Assembly (NCBI GenBank): GCA_959604115.1
Contig: CAUHBW010000143.1
Coordinates: 1-8,696, forward strand
Length of the DNA: 8,696 bases
Direction: 5' to 3'
DNA from: an uncultured Bilophila sp.
GTDB taxonomy: Bacteria > Desulfobacterota > Desulfovibrionia > Desulfovibrionales > Desulfovibrionaceae
A model generated the notes under the pieces. That model was given only the letters and a program-made list of their open reading frames with translations, did not search any database and was not told the origin of the DNA. Below, in pieces: positions 1 to 6,755 of this stretch. The translations under genes were made by a program, and so were the position numbers. Positions within the stretch are counted from its first letter, which is position 1. Every line of letters begins with the position of its first letter.

Positions 1-20
1 TCTTCCCCTCCCCCGGTTTT

Positions 21-788
21 CTACTTTCTCACCGGATCAACGAACTCGGCCCAGAGGACGGCGCCGAGCTCGACGTTCTTGGGAGCACCGTCGTGGTCGA
101 GCTTCTCGGGGGCGGTGTTGAGCGCCGCGAAGCCCCACCAGCCCGCGAAGGGCACGGCGTAGGTGAACACGCCGTTGGCGTCGGTCTTCACCACTTGGGT
201 CACCATGTACTCGTTGGGCGCCTCGTACTTGCCGTCCCTGTTGTACAGCTCGACTTCCACGTCCGCGCCGGGAACGGGCTTGCCGTCCAGCAGCACCTGC
301 CCCTGAAACACGTTGCCCGCGTAATTCCCGAACGGACGAGTCAGCGGCACGATCTCGGTCTTGAGCCCGGCGGGTTCGTCCCAGCCGTCCTCATCGCCGA
401 ACGCCCCCACGTAGGTCTTGGCGTAGTGCACGATGTAGCAGTCCTCGGCGGGTTCCCAGTACGGCTGCGGCTCCATTACGAACTGGTACACGCCGGGCTT
501 CCTGATCGCGTACTGCGTGGTCCAGCCGTCGTGATCCATGATCTTCTTGGCCTTGAGGTTCGGCGTCACATCCTCGGCCTTGCCGCCGGAGACGACCTTG
601 ACCACGGGCTTCGCCAGCCGCATGCCCTGCCCTTCCATCGGATGCGCGAAGGCCAGATCGAGCGATACGTTCGCGTCCTTCTTCTCCGTCACCGTGCCCG
701 TCGAAGGAATGACCATCCCGAAGTGCGCCAGCGCGACCCCGTAGACGGAAAACACCATGGCGCAGCTCATCAAAAACGTTTTCCACAT
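21..788 (-). CDS. Secreted DUF4198-family protein, possible nickel/cobalt uptake accessory (NikK-like)
   Basis: The 255-residue product begins with a Sec signal peptide (MWKTF, hydrophobic stretch 5-20) and a good signal peptidase I site, VALA|H, after residue 21, so the mature protein should be periplasmic and start with His22. Residues 45-61 carry an FAHPMEGQGM...KP segment that I associate with DUF4198 proteins. Residues 157-222 look like a beta-sandwich (CarboxypepD-reg/Ig-like) module, with GQVLLDGKPVPGADVEVEL and TDANGVFTYAVPFAGWWGF. DUF4198 proteins often sit beside Nik/Cbi-type nickel or cobalt transporters, as in NikK. No transporter gene is visible here, but the downstream side is cut by the window edge. 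His22, His49 and His121 could bind metal (inference). The ATG at 788 is preceded by AAGGAG with an 8-nt gap. Family call is fairly sure; metal role is only plausible. Confidence 0.8.
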   Translation of the reverse strand: MWKTFLMSCAMVFSVYGVALAHFGMVIPSTGTVTEKKDANVSLDLAFAHPMEGQGMRLAKPVVKVVSGGKAEDVTPNLKAKKIMDHDGWTTQYAIRKPGVYQFVMEPQPYWEPAEDCYIVHYAKTYVGAFGDEDGWDEPAGLKTEIVPLTRPFGNYAGNVFQGQVLLDGKPVPGADVEVELYNRDGKYEAPNEYMVTQVVKTDANGVFTYAVPFAGWWGFAALNTAPEKLDHDGAPKNVELGAVLWAEFVDPVRK

Positions 789-853
789 GCTCCAGACTCC
801 TTGTGTGCGATCACGCGAAGGTGCGCGAACCGATCCTTCATTTGCCGGAGCTC

Positions 854-883
854 ACGGTAGCACAATACAAAAAAAAGTAACAA
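854..883 (-). promoter_or_regulatory. Candidate promoter for the DUF4198 gene
   Basis: On the minus strand TTGTTA (878-883) and TACCGT (854-859) are separated by 18 nt. The -10 box is preceded by TGC, an extended -10 element, which could offset its weak match (3 of 6). The spacer contains a run of eight T. It lies about 65 nt upstream of the ATG at 788 and downstream of the usp1 terminator, so the DUF4198 gene is probably transcribed on its own. Pattern match only. Confidence 0.3.
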
Positions 884-962
884 GTAGAAAAAGCCGCTCC
901 GCATGATAACCCCACGGAATCGCCATGAGAAAAATCCGGGACGCCGATCCGGGACCGCACGC

Positions 963-993
963 AAAAAAAGGGACCGTGCCGGAACACGATCCC
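963..993 (-). terminator. Rho-independent terminator of the downstream usp gene
   Basis: Read on the minus strand, GGGATCGTG pairs with CACGGTCCC over nine base pairs (one T-G wobble) around a six-base loop, followed directly by seven T. It begins 27 nt after the TAG stop of the usp gene ending at 1021. Its stem closely resembles the terminator of the upstream paralogue at 1612-1643. Confidence 0.85.
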
Positions 994-1020
994 CGTTCAT
1001 GCGCGTCGCCCGAAAGCGGC

Positions 1021-1506
1021 CTAGGCCTTCTGCTCGGGACGGGAAGTCAGGACGAGACAACCGGCGGTTCTGACCACCTCGTTCGCCACGGAACCGAAGA
1101 AAAACCGATCCAGAAAACGTTCGCGGGCGTGCGTGCCCATCACGATCATGTCCGCTCCGATGGCGTCGGCGACCTCCACGATCATCTCGGCGGGCTTGCC
1201 CTCGTAGATGATGCCCTCGGCGTCCATGCCGGGGAAGTGCTTGAGCACGAACGCGTCCATGTCTTCCCTAGTACGGGACCAGATGGCGTGCATCATGCTG
1301 TTGCGCGAGGACATGCCCTGCACGTCCCGAATGTCGTCACGTTCAGGCTCGACGGGGGCCTCGATCAGATGGGAGGCGCTCGACGAAAGGATGTACAACA
1401 CGGTCAGGGACGCGCCGGTCAGCTGCGCGAAGTGCTTCGCCGGCTCCACGGCGGGGTTGACGGAATCCATCAGGTCCACGGCACAGAGAATCTTCTTCAA
1501 TTCCAT
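1021..1506 (-). CDS. Universal stress protein (UspA family), diverged downstream copy of a tandem pair
   Basis: A 161-residue single-domain Usp. It shows the N-terminal strand KKILCAVDLMDS, the middle IIYEGKPAEMIVEVADAIGADMIVMGTHA, and the C-terminal FFFGSVANEVVRTAGCLVLTSRPE. Usp proteins are cytoplasmic alpha/beta dimers, and many bind ATP through G-x2-G-x9-G(S/T). Here the loop reads G-T-H-A then ten residues then G-S: the second Gly is Ala and there is one extra residue compared with the neighbour (ERFLDRFFF against EGLDRLFF). CPV near the end has become CLV, and the central segment is about a dozen residues longer. I chose the ATG at 1506, not a start at 1596, because GGAGGAG lies 6 nt upstream and MELKKILCAVDLMDS matches the paralogue exactly; 1596 also lies upstream of the predicted promoter. 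ATP binding is doubtful. Confidence 0.9.
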   Translation of the reverse strand: MELKKILCAVDLMDSVNPAVEPAKHFAQLTGASLTVLYILSSSASHLIEAPVEPERDDIRDVQGMSSRNSMMHAIWSRTREDMDAFVLKHFPGMDAEGIIYEGKPAEMIVEVADAIGADMIVMGTHARERFLDRFFFGSVANEVVRTAGCLVLTSRPEQKA

Positions 1507-1555
1507 ACGTGTCTCCTCCAGCGGTAACGAAGATAGGCAGTCCTCGATTGTCCCC

Positions 1556-1583
1556 ACAGTACCCGTTGAGGCTTCAAAGTCAA
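1556..1583 (-). promoter_or_regulatory. Sigma70-type promoter of the downstream usp gene
   Basis: TTGACT (1578-1583) and TACTGT (1556-1561) are separated by 16 nt on the minus strand, about 49 nt upstream of the ATG. The block aligns without gaps to the promoter of the paralogue at 2167-2194: shared TTGACTTTG, GGGTACT, and ACAATC ten bases after the start of the -10 box. Conservation between copies while the bases around it drift supports the call. Confidence 0.6.
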
Positions 1584-1611
1584 GGTTTTCCCGCATGTTT
1601 CCCGCCGGACG

Positions 1612-1643
1612 AAAAAAGAGGACCGCACCGGGGTGCGATCCTC
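1612..1643 (-). terminator. Rho-independent terminator of the upstream usp gene
   Basis: On the minus strand GAGGATCGCAC pairs with GTGCGGTCCTC (eleven pairs, one T-G wobble) around a CCCG loop, followed by six T. It begins 23 nt after the stop at 1667 and lies upstream of the next usp promoter, so the two usp genes form separate transcription units. Confidence 0.88.
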
Positions 1644-1666
1644 CTCAAGACGGCCTGAGGCCGGAG

Positions 1667-2116
1667 TTATTCGGGCTTCTTTTCGGGACGGATGGTCATG
1701 ACGGGACACTTGGCGGACTTGACCACCTCGTTCGCCACGGAACCGAAGAACAGGCGATCAAGCCCCTCACGGGCATGCGTGCCCATGACGATCATGTCCG
1801 CGCCCTGCTCCTGCGCAAGCTCCACAATCTTTTCGGCGGCCTTGCCTTCATAGATGAAACCGGTGGCGTCCACGCCGGAGAAATGCTTCGCCACGAAGGC
1901 GTCCATATCTTCGCGCGACCGCGACCAGATATGCCGCATGCCCTTGGCGATGTCCTCCACGGGAACCTGCAGGTTCTCATAAGCCGAACGCGAGGAGATG
2001 ACATAGACCACCGATACGGAGGCTCCCGACATTTCGGCGAGCAGCTTGGCGTAGACCGCGGCGGGGTTGACGGAATCCATCAGGTCCACGGCGCAAAGGA
2101 TCTTCTTCAGTTCCAT
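1667..2116 (-). CDS. Universal stress protein (UspA family), upstream copy of a tandem pair
   Basis: A 149-residue single-domain Usp of normal family length. Conserved parts are KKILCAVDLMDSVNPAA (4-20), FIYEGKAAEKIVELAQEQGADMIVMGTHAREG (about 87-118) and FFGSVANEVVKSAKCPVMTIRPE at the C-terminus. The nucleotide-binding loop has the usual spacing, G-T-H-A-x9-G-S, but Ala replaces the second Gly of G-x2-G-x9-G(S/T). VDLMD holds an acidic residue where ATP-binding Usp proteins have one after strand 1. It is probably a cytoplasmic stress protein; partner and signal are unknown. The ATG at 2116 is preceded by GGAGG with a 6-nt gap. It has its own promoter and terminator, and the pump gene just upstream has no terminator, so read-through from the efflux operon may add to its expression (inference). 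Confidence 0.93.
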   Translation of the reverse strand: MELKKILCAVDLMDSVNPAAVYAKLLAEMSGASVSVVYVISSRSAYENLQVPVEDIAKGMRHIWSRSREDMDAFVAKHFSGVDATGFIYEGKAAEKIVELAQEQGADMIVMGTHAREGLDRLFFGSVANEVVKSAKCPVMTIRPEKKPE

Positions 2117-2166
2117 ACGGGTCCTCCAGTTGAGACGAGGTCACAGGACAATTCAGGATTGTTTAT

Positions 2167-2194
2167 AGAGTACCCCCTATGACGCCAAAGTCAA
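2167..2194 (-). promoter_or_regulatory. Sigma70-type promoter of the upstream usp gene, overlapping the pump stop codon
   Basis: TTGACT (2189-2194) and TACTCT (2167-2172) have a 16-nt spacer on the minus strand, about 50 nt upstream of the ATG at 2116. The TGA inside TTGACT is the stop codon of the RND pump gene (2191-2193). The block aligns gap-free to the promoter of the other usp copy. A short inverted repeat (ACAAT/ATTGT, 2148-2162) lies near the expected transcription start but is not shared by the second copy. Confidence 0.6.
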
Positions 2195-5100
2195 GCGGAG
2201 CCCGCCCCCTTCTTCGCGCCTCTCCGCGCCCTTCGTTCGTCGCGGTGGAACAGGCGGAACACCACTACGAAGAACACCGGCACGAAAAAGATGCCGAGCG
2301 CCGTGGCCGCGAAGGTGCCGCCCATGACCCCGGTGCCGATGGCGTTCTGGCTGCCCGAACCAGCTCCGGTGCTCACCGCCAGCGGCAGCACGCCGATGAG
2401 GAAGGCCAGCGACGTCATGAGAATGGGCCGCAGACGCAGCCGGGCAGCCTCCATCGCGGCGTCCGCGAGGCTCGCGCCCCGCTGGTGAAGCTCGCGGGCG
2501 AACTCCACGATCAGGATGGCGTTCTTGGCGGCGAGCCCGATGGTCGCCAGCAGGCCGATCTGGAAATACACGTCGTTGGACAGCCCGCGCGCGCCGGTGA
2601 ACGCCACTGCGCCGAGCACGCCGAGAGGCACCACGAGGATGACCGAGAGCGGGATGCTCCAGCTTTCGTAGAGCGCGGCGAGACAGAGAAACACGACGAG
2701 AATGGACAGCGCATACAGAAACGGAGCCTGCGAACCGGACAGCCGCTCCTGAAAGGACATGCCCGTCCACTGGTATCCGATGCCCTCGGGAAGCTCGCCC
2801 ATGAGCCGTTCCATCTCCAGCATGGCGGTGCCCGAGCTTTCCCCGGCGGCGGCCCGGCCCTGAATGCGGACGGCGGAAACGCCGTTGTAGCGTTCGAGCT
2901 GCATGGGGCCGTAGGTCCAGTGCGCCTCGCCTATGGAACGGAACGGCACCATCTCGCCCTTGCCGTTGCGGAAATACCACCTGTCGAAATCTTCCGGCAG
3001 CATGCGGAACGGCGCGTCGGCCTGCACGTACACCTTCTTGACGCGGCTGCGGTCCACGAAGTCGTTGACGTACTTCCCGCCCCACGCCGCCGACAGATCG
3101 GTGTTGATGTCGTCCAGCGACAGGCCGAACGCTCCGGCCTTTTCCTGATCGACGGTCACTTCCAGCTGTGGGGTGTCGTCCTGCCCGTAGGCCCGGACGT
3201 TGCGGAGCAGCGGGCTCTTGCGCGCCAGCTCCAGCAGCTGATCCCGCGCGGCGATCAGCGCGTCGTGCCCGAGCCCGGCCTGATCCTGAAGCTCGAAGTC
3301 GAACCCCGTGGCGTTGCCGAGGGAGCGGATGGCGGGCGGCGCGGACACGAACACCCGCGCGTTGATGATCGAGGCGAACGCCTTGTTGGCCCGGTCGATG
3401 ATCGCCTGCGCGCGCCGTTCCGGGGCCTTGCGTTCGCTCCAGTCGCGGAGACGGATGTTGCCCTGAGCGGTGCTCTGCCCCTTGCCGCCGGACGCCCTGC
3501 CGAGCGTCAGCATCATGCCGCGCACGGTGTCCTTTTCGTTGTCGAGGAAATGGCGTTCCACCCGCTCCACGACCTTCATGGTTTCCGTTTCCGTCGCGCC
3601 CGGCGGAAGCTGGATCTGTACGGTCAGGATGCCCTGATCCTCGTCGGGAAGGAACGACGTGGGCATGCGCCACAGCATCCAGCCCGCACACGCGATCATC
3701 GCCACATACACGACCATCAGCCTGCCGCCCACGCGGATGGTCCTGCCCACCACGCCCTTGTAGGCCGTGGTCGCCCGATCGAACGTCCGGTTGAACCAGC
3801 CGAAAAAGCCGTGCTGCGAAGTTCTGTGACCGGCCTTGAGGAACGTGGAGCACAGCACGGGCGTCAGGATCACGGCGACCACCACGGACAGGATCATGGC
3901 CGACACGATGGTCAGCGAAAACTGCCGGTAGATCGCCCCGGTCGTGCCGCCGAAAAAGGCCATCGGCACGAACACGGCGGAGAGCACCGCAGCCACGCCC
4001 ACCAGCGCGCCGGTGATCTGGGTCATGGTCTTGATGGTGGCCTCGCGCGGCGGCAGCCCATCCTCGTCCATGACGCGGGCCACGTTTTCCACAACCACGA
4101 TGGCGTCGTCCACGAGCAGGCCGATGGCCAGCACCATGCCGAACATGGTGAGCGTGTTGATGCTGAACCCAAACGCCGCCATCACCCCGAAGGTGCCGAG
4201 CAGGACCACGGGCACCGCCAGCGAGGGGATGAGCGTGGCCCGGAAATTCTGGAGAAAGAGGTAGATGACCGCGAACACGAGCACGATGGCTTCGAGGAGG
4301 GTCTTCACCACTTCGATGATGGAAATCTTGATGAACGGCACGGTGTCGTAAGGAGAAACGATGTCCACCCCATGCGGAAAATAGGGGCGCATCTCCTCAA
4401 GGAACGCGGCGACCGCGTTCGACGTATCCAGCGCGTTGGCGTCCGAGGCCAGCTTGATGCCCAGACCCGCCGCGGGCTTGCCGTTGTAGCGGGCCGAGCT
4501 GGTGTAGCTTTCCTGCCCCAGCTCCACGCGGGCCACGTCCCGGAGACGGACCGAGGAGCCGTCGGGATTCACCCGCAACAGGATGCGCTCGAATTCCGGC
4601 ACGGACGTGAGCTGCTTCTGCGCCTTGATCGCCACGTTGATCTGCTGCCCGTCCATGATCGGCTTGCCGCCGAGCTGCCCGAGGGAAATCTGCTTGTTCT
4701 GGGCCTTCACCGCGGCGATCACGTCGGACGGCGTCAGGCTGTAGGAAAGCAGCTTCGAGGGATCGAGCCAGATCCGCATGGCGTAGGGCGCGCCGAAGAG
4801 GGACACTTCCCCCACGCCGTCCACGCGGCTCAACGGATCAAGAATGGTGGAGCCCACGAAGTCGCACAGGTCGGCGGCGCTCAGGGAATCGTCCGAGGAG
4901 ACGAAGGCGTACATCTGGAGAAAGCTGTCCGCCACCTTGGTCACGGTGAGCCCCTGCCGGGTCACTTCCTCCGGCAGAGACGAGGTGGCGAGCTGGAGCT
5001 TGTTCTGAACCTGCATCTGCGCCACGTCGGGATTGGTGTCGGGATCGAAGGTCAGCCGGATGGACACCTGACCCGCGTTGTCGCTTGTGGAGTTGATGTA

Positions 5101-5328
5101 CATCAGGCCGTCGATGCCGTTGAGCTTCTGCTCGATGACCTGCGTAACGGTGTCCTCCAGCGTCTGCGCCGAGGCCCCGGAGTATTTGGCCGTGATCGTG
5201 ACCACGGGCGGCGCGATGCGCGGGTACTGCGCCACCGGCAGACGAAAAATCGAAATCCCGCCCGCCATCATGATCAGGATGACGATGACCCACGCGAACA
5301 CCGGACGATCGATAAAAAAACGTGCCAT
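2191..5328 (-). CDS. RND multidrug efflux pump, inner-membrane subunit (HAE1 family, AcrD-like)
   Basis: A 1045-residue proton-driven exporter, full length for AcrB/AcrD/MexB proteins. It opens with the canonical MARFFIDRPVFAWV. The proton-relay residues are present: Asp407-Asp408 in AIGLLVDDAIVVVENV (TM4), Lys935 in GLAAKNAILIVEFA (TM10), and Arg965 in RLRLRPILMTS. Phe136 and Phe178 of the AcrB pocket are kept. The switch loop, LTLGRASGGKGQSTAQGNIR (about 608-627), lacks the AcrB phenylalanines 610, 615, 617 and 628. With IRLRDWSER and LQDQAGLGHDALIAARDQL, this region resembles AcrD as I recall it, so substrates may be more polar (inference). An in-frame TGA ten codons upstream confines the start to the ATG at 5328, although its ribosome site (CGGGAA) is weak. 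It lies 174 nt after the adaptor gene, in the same operon. No outer-membrane channel gene follows. The pump should be an inner-membrane trimer joined to a TolC-like exit. Confidence 0.97.
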   Translation of the reverse strand: MARFFIDRPVFAWVIVILIMMAGGISIFRLPVAQYPRIAPPVVTITAKYSGASAQTLEDTVTQVIEQKLNGIDGLMYINSTSDNAGQVSIRLTFDPDTNPDVAQMQVQNKLQLATSSLPEEVTRQGLTVTKVADSFLQMYAFVSSDDSLSAADLCDFVGSTILDPLSRVDGVGEVSLFGAPYAMRIWLDPSKLLSYSLTPSDVIAAVKAQNKQISLGQLGGKPIMDGQQINVAIKAQKQLTSVPEFERILLRVNPDGSSVRLRDVARVELGQESYTSSARYNGKPAAGLGIKLASDANALDTSNAVAAFLEEMRPYFPHGVDIVSPYDTVPFIKISIIEVVKTLLEAIVLVFAVIYLFLQNFRATLIPSLAVPVVLLGTFGVMAAFGFSINTLTMFGMVLAIGLLVDDAIVVVENVARVMDEDGLPPREATIKTMTQITGALVGVAAVLSAVFVPMAFFGGTTGAIYRQFSLTIVSAMILSVVVAVILTPVLCSTFLKAGHRTSQHGFFGWFNRTFDRATTAYKGVVGRTIRVGGRLMVVYVAMIACAGWMLWRMPTSFLPDEDQGILTVQIQLPPGATETETMKVVERVERHFLDNEKDTVRGMMLTLGRASGGKGQSTAQGNIRLRDWSERKAPERRAQAIIDRANKAFASIINARVFVSAPPAIRSLGNATGFDFELQDQAGLGHDALIAARDQLLELARKSPLLRNVRAYGQDDTPQLEVTVDQEKAGAFGLSLDDINTDLSAAWGGKYVNDFVDRSRVKKVYVQADAPFRMLPEDFDRWYFRNGKGEMVPFRSIGEAHWTYGPMQLERYNGVSAVRIQGRAAAGESSGTAMLEMERLMGELPEGIGYQWTGMSFQERLSGSQAPFLYALSILVVFLCLAALYESWSIPLSVILVVPLGVLGAVAFTGARGLSNDVYFQIGLLATIGLAAKNAILIVEFARELHQRGASLADAAMEAARLRLRPILMTSLAFLIGVLPLAVSTGAGSGSQNAIGTGVMGGTFAATALGIFFVPVFFVVVFRLFHRDERRARRGAKKGAGSA

Positions 5329-5480
5329 GAGTTCCCGAAAGATTGAATGGTTGTATCAAGGGGGCCGCGAAATGGCCGGGGACCCCGCGCGTCCGTACGG
5401 CCCGCCGGGGAAAGGCCCGTTCCCTGCGCATTCGCCGGAACCGCTTCCCGGAAGCCATGCGGCAAGAGAGGACGTTCCGC

Positions 5481-5497
5481 GCCGTTTTCCGAACGGC
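5481..5497 (-). other. Intercistronic hairpin after the adaptor gene
   Basis: GCCGTT and AACGGC form a six-pair stem with a five-base loop, starting 5 nt after the adaptor TAA stop. There is no T run after it in the direction of transcription, so it is unlikely to be a terminator. It lies at the start of the 174-nt gap (5329-5502) between adaptor and pump, which holds no open frame I can support. It could protect the adaptor part of the message or attenuate read-through to the pump. Confidence 0.35.
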
Positions 5498-5502
5498 CGC
5501 CG

Positions 5503-6639
5503 TTATCCTTCGCCCCGCACCTTGACCTTCATGCCGGGCCTGACGTTCTGTCCGCCTTCGAGGATGATCCGTTCGCCGGGTTCAAGGCCGGAAAGCACCT
5601 GCCACGCGTCACCGACGGTGCGGCCCACCTCCACGCGACGGGATTCCACCGTGTCGCCGGGACCGACGAGCAGAACGGACGCCTGCCCCTTGGGATCGCG
5701 CAGCAACGCCCGCTGCGGCACGAGCAACGTCTTTTCGTCCACGCCTTCGTTGAGAACGGCGCGCACGTACATGCCGGGCAGCAGCACGGCGTCGGGATTA
5801 GGAAACAGGGCCCGCAGGGACACCGTGCCGGTGCTTTCGTCCACGCTCACGTCGGTAAACTGGAACGTGCCTTCATGCGGGTACAGCGCGCCGTTTTCCA
5901 GCCGCAGCCGGACCACGGCCCGCTCGGCGGCCTTGCGGAGTTCTCCCTTGGCGAACTTCGTCCGCAGCCGCAGCACGTCCTGACTCGACTGCGTGATGTC
6001 CACGTACACGGGGTCAAGCTGGCGCACCGAAGTGAGGGCCTGCGCCTGATTCGCCGTCACCAGCGCGCCGGGCGTGAACGCCGACTTGCCGATGCGGCCC
6101 GAAATCGGGGAGCGGACCTTGGTGTATTCAAGCTGAATGCGGGCGGTCTTCACGGCAGCGCGGTTCACCGCCACCTCGGCTTCGGCCTGTTTGAACGCGG
6201 CATGCGCATCGTCGTACTCCTGCTTGCTCACCGCCTTGATGGACAGCAGCTCGCGGAAACGCTCCGCCTTCAAACGTGCCGGAGCGACGTTGGCCTCCGC
6301 CTTCAACAGTGCCGCCTCCGCGCTTTCGAGTGCAGCCTCGTAGGTGGCGGGATCGATCTGATACAGCGCCTGACCGGCCCGTACGTCCGATCCCTCGGTA
6401 AAAAGACGTTTCTGGAGAATCCCACTGACCTGCGGACGCACTTCCGCCACCTGAAACGAGGCGATGCGGCCCGCCAGCTCCGTCGTATACACTTCCCGCC
6501 GGGGCCGCAGCGTCACCACCGCGACCTCACGAAGGCCGGACGCTCCCGGAGCGGCCTTGCCTCCGTCTTCGCAGGCGAACAACGCCAACGACAGCAGCAT
6601 GCACAGGACGATGTTCATCACTCTTCTGAAATGCTTCAT
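5503..6639 (-). CDS. RND efflux periplasmic adaptor (membrane fusion lipoprotein, AcrA/MexA family)
   Basis: A 378-residue adaptor that should bridge the inner-membrane pump and an outer-membrane channel. The N-terminus MKHFRR plus a hydrophobic segment ends in LALFAC, giving a lipobox with Cys23 as lipidation site (Phe at -2 is slightly unusual). The order is typical: first lipoyl half about 65-96 (VRPQVSGILQKRLFTEGSDV), alpha-hairpin about 97-170 with KAVSKQEYDDA, second lipoyl half about 172-205 (VRSPISGRIG, FTPGALVTANQ), beta-barrel about 206-300 (FTDVSVDESTGTVSLRALFPNP, LLPGMYVRA), and membrane-proximal domain to the end. I set the start at the ATG at 6639; the codon before it is TTG at 6642, which would add one residue. 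A clear Shine-Dalgarno is lacking. It is the first gene of the efflux operon. Drug specificity cannot be read from the adaptor. Confidence 0.95.
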   Translation of the reverse strand: MKHFRRVMNIVLCMLLSLALFACEDGGKAAPGASGLREVAVVTLRPRREVYTTELAGRIASFQVAEVRPQVSGILQKRLFTEGSDVRAGQALYQIDPATYEAALESAEAALLKAEANVAPARLKAERFRELLSIKAVSKQEYDDAHAAFKQAEAEVAVNRAAVKTARIQLEYTKVRSPISGRIGKSAFTPGALVTANQAQALTSVRQLDPVYVDITQSSQDVLRLRTKFAKGELRKAAERAVVRLRLENGALYPHEGTFQFTDVSVDESTGTVSLRALFPNPDAVLLPGMYVRAVLNEGVDEKTLLVPQRALLRDPKGQASVLLVGPGDTVESRRVEVGRTVGDAWQVLSGLEPGERIILEGGQNVRPGMKVKVRGEG

Positions 6640-6695
6640 CAAAAGACCCGTGACCGTTGATCGGCTCCGCGCCCAACGCGCATCCGGTTACATTG

Positions 6696-6715
6696 CGCTC
6701 CCCGTTCAGGGAGCG
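6696..6715. promoter_or_regulatory. Inverted repeat in the efflux promoter region, candidate operator or leader hairpin
   Basis: CGCTCCC (6696-6702) and GGGAGCG (6709-6715) form a perfect seven-base inverted repeat with a six-base centre. It overlaps the expected transcription start (about 6714) of the efflux operon, a common place for TetR- or MarR-type repressors to bind. It could also be an RNA hairpin at the 5' end of the message. No regulator gene is adjacent, so the binding protein is unknown. Confidence 0.4.
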
Positions 6716-6720
6716 GCCTC

Positions 6721-6755
6721 ACTATAGCAGGAGACAACCTGATGAAAAAGAACAA
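6721..6755 (-). promoter_or_regulatory. Extended -10 promoter of the efflux operon
   Basis: TATAGT (6721-6726, five of six to consensus) is preceded by TGC on the minus strand, forming an extended -10 element. The -35 region is T-rich but has no good hexamer at 17 nt. The predicted start near 6714 gives a leader of about 75 nt before the adaptor ATG at 6639. Confidence 0.45.

Noticed and set aside
854..883. NikR-type operator upstream of the DUF4198 gene
   Set aside because: GTTAC and GCTAC words occur, but in direct rather than inverted arrangement, so there is no NikR-like palindrome.
1566..1583. FNR-like TTGA-N10-TCAA pattern in the downstream usp promoter
   Set aside because: The inner bases do not match an FNR box, and the half site is not conserved in the otherwise similar promoter of the other copy.
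1507..1596. N-terminal extension of the downstream Usp to an ATG at 1596
   Set aside because: It lies upstream of the predicted promoter and would translate through the -35 and -10 boxes; the internal ATG at 1506 has a strong ribosome site and matches the paralogue.
2180..2193. Palindrome TGAC-N6-GTCA at the upstream usp promoter
   Set aside because: Absent from the paired promoter at 1556-1583, and half of it is fixed by the pump stop codon region; probably chance.
2179..5346. Plus-strand open frame of 1055 codons opposite the RND pump
   Set aside because: It mirrors the pump gene almost exactly, is full of His, Arg and Gly repeats with no recognisable domain, and is explained by GC-rich codon structure on the other strand.
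5347..6660. Plus-strand open frame of 437 codons opposite the adaptor gene
   Set aside because: Low-complexity Arg/His-rich translation; the minus strand encodes a clear AcrA-family protein over the same span.
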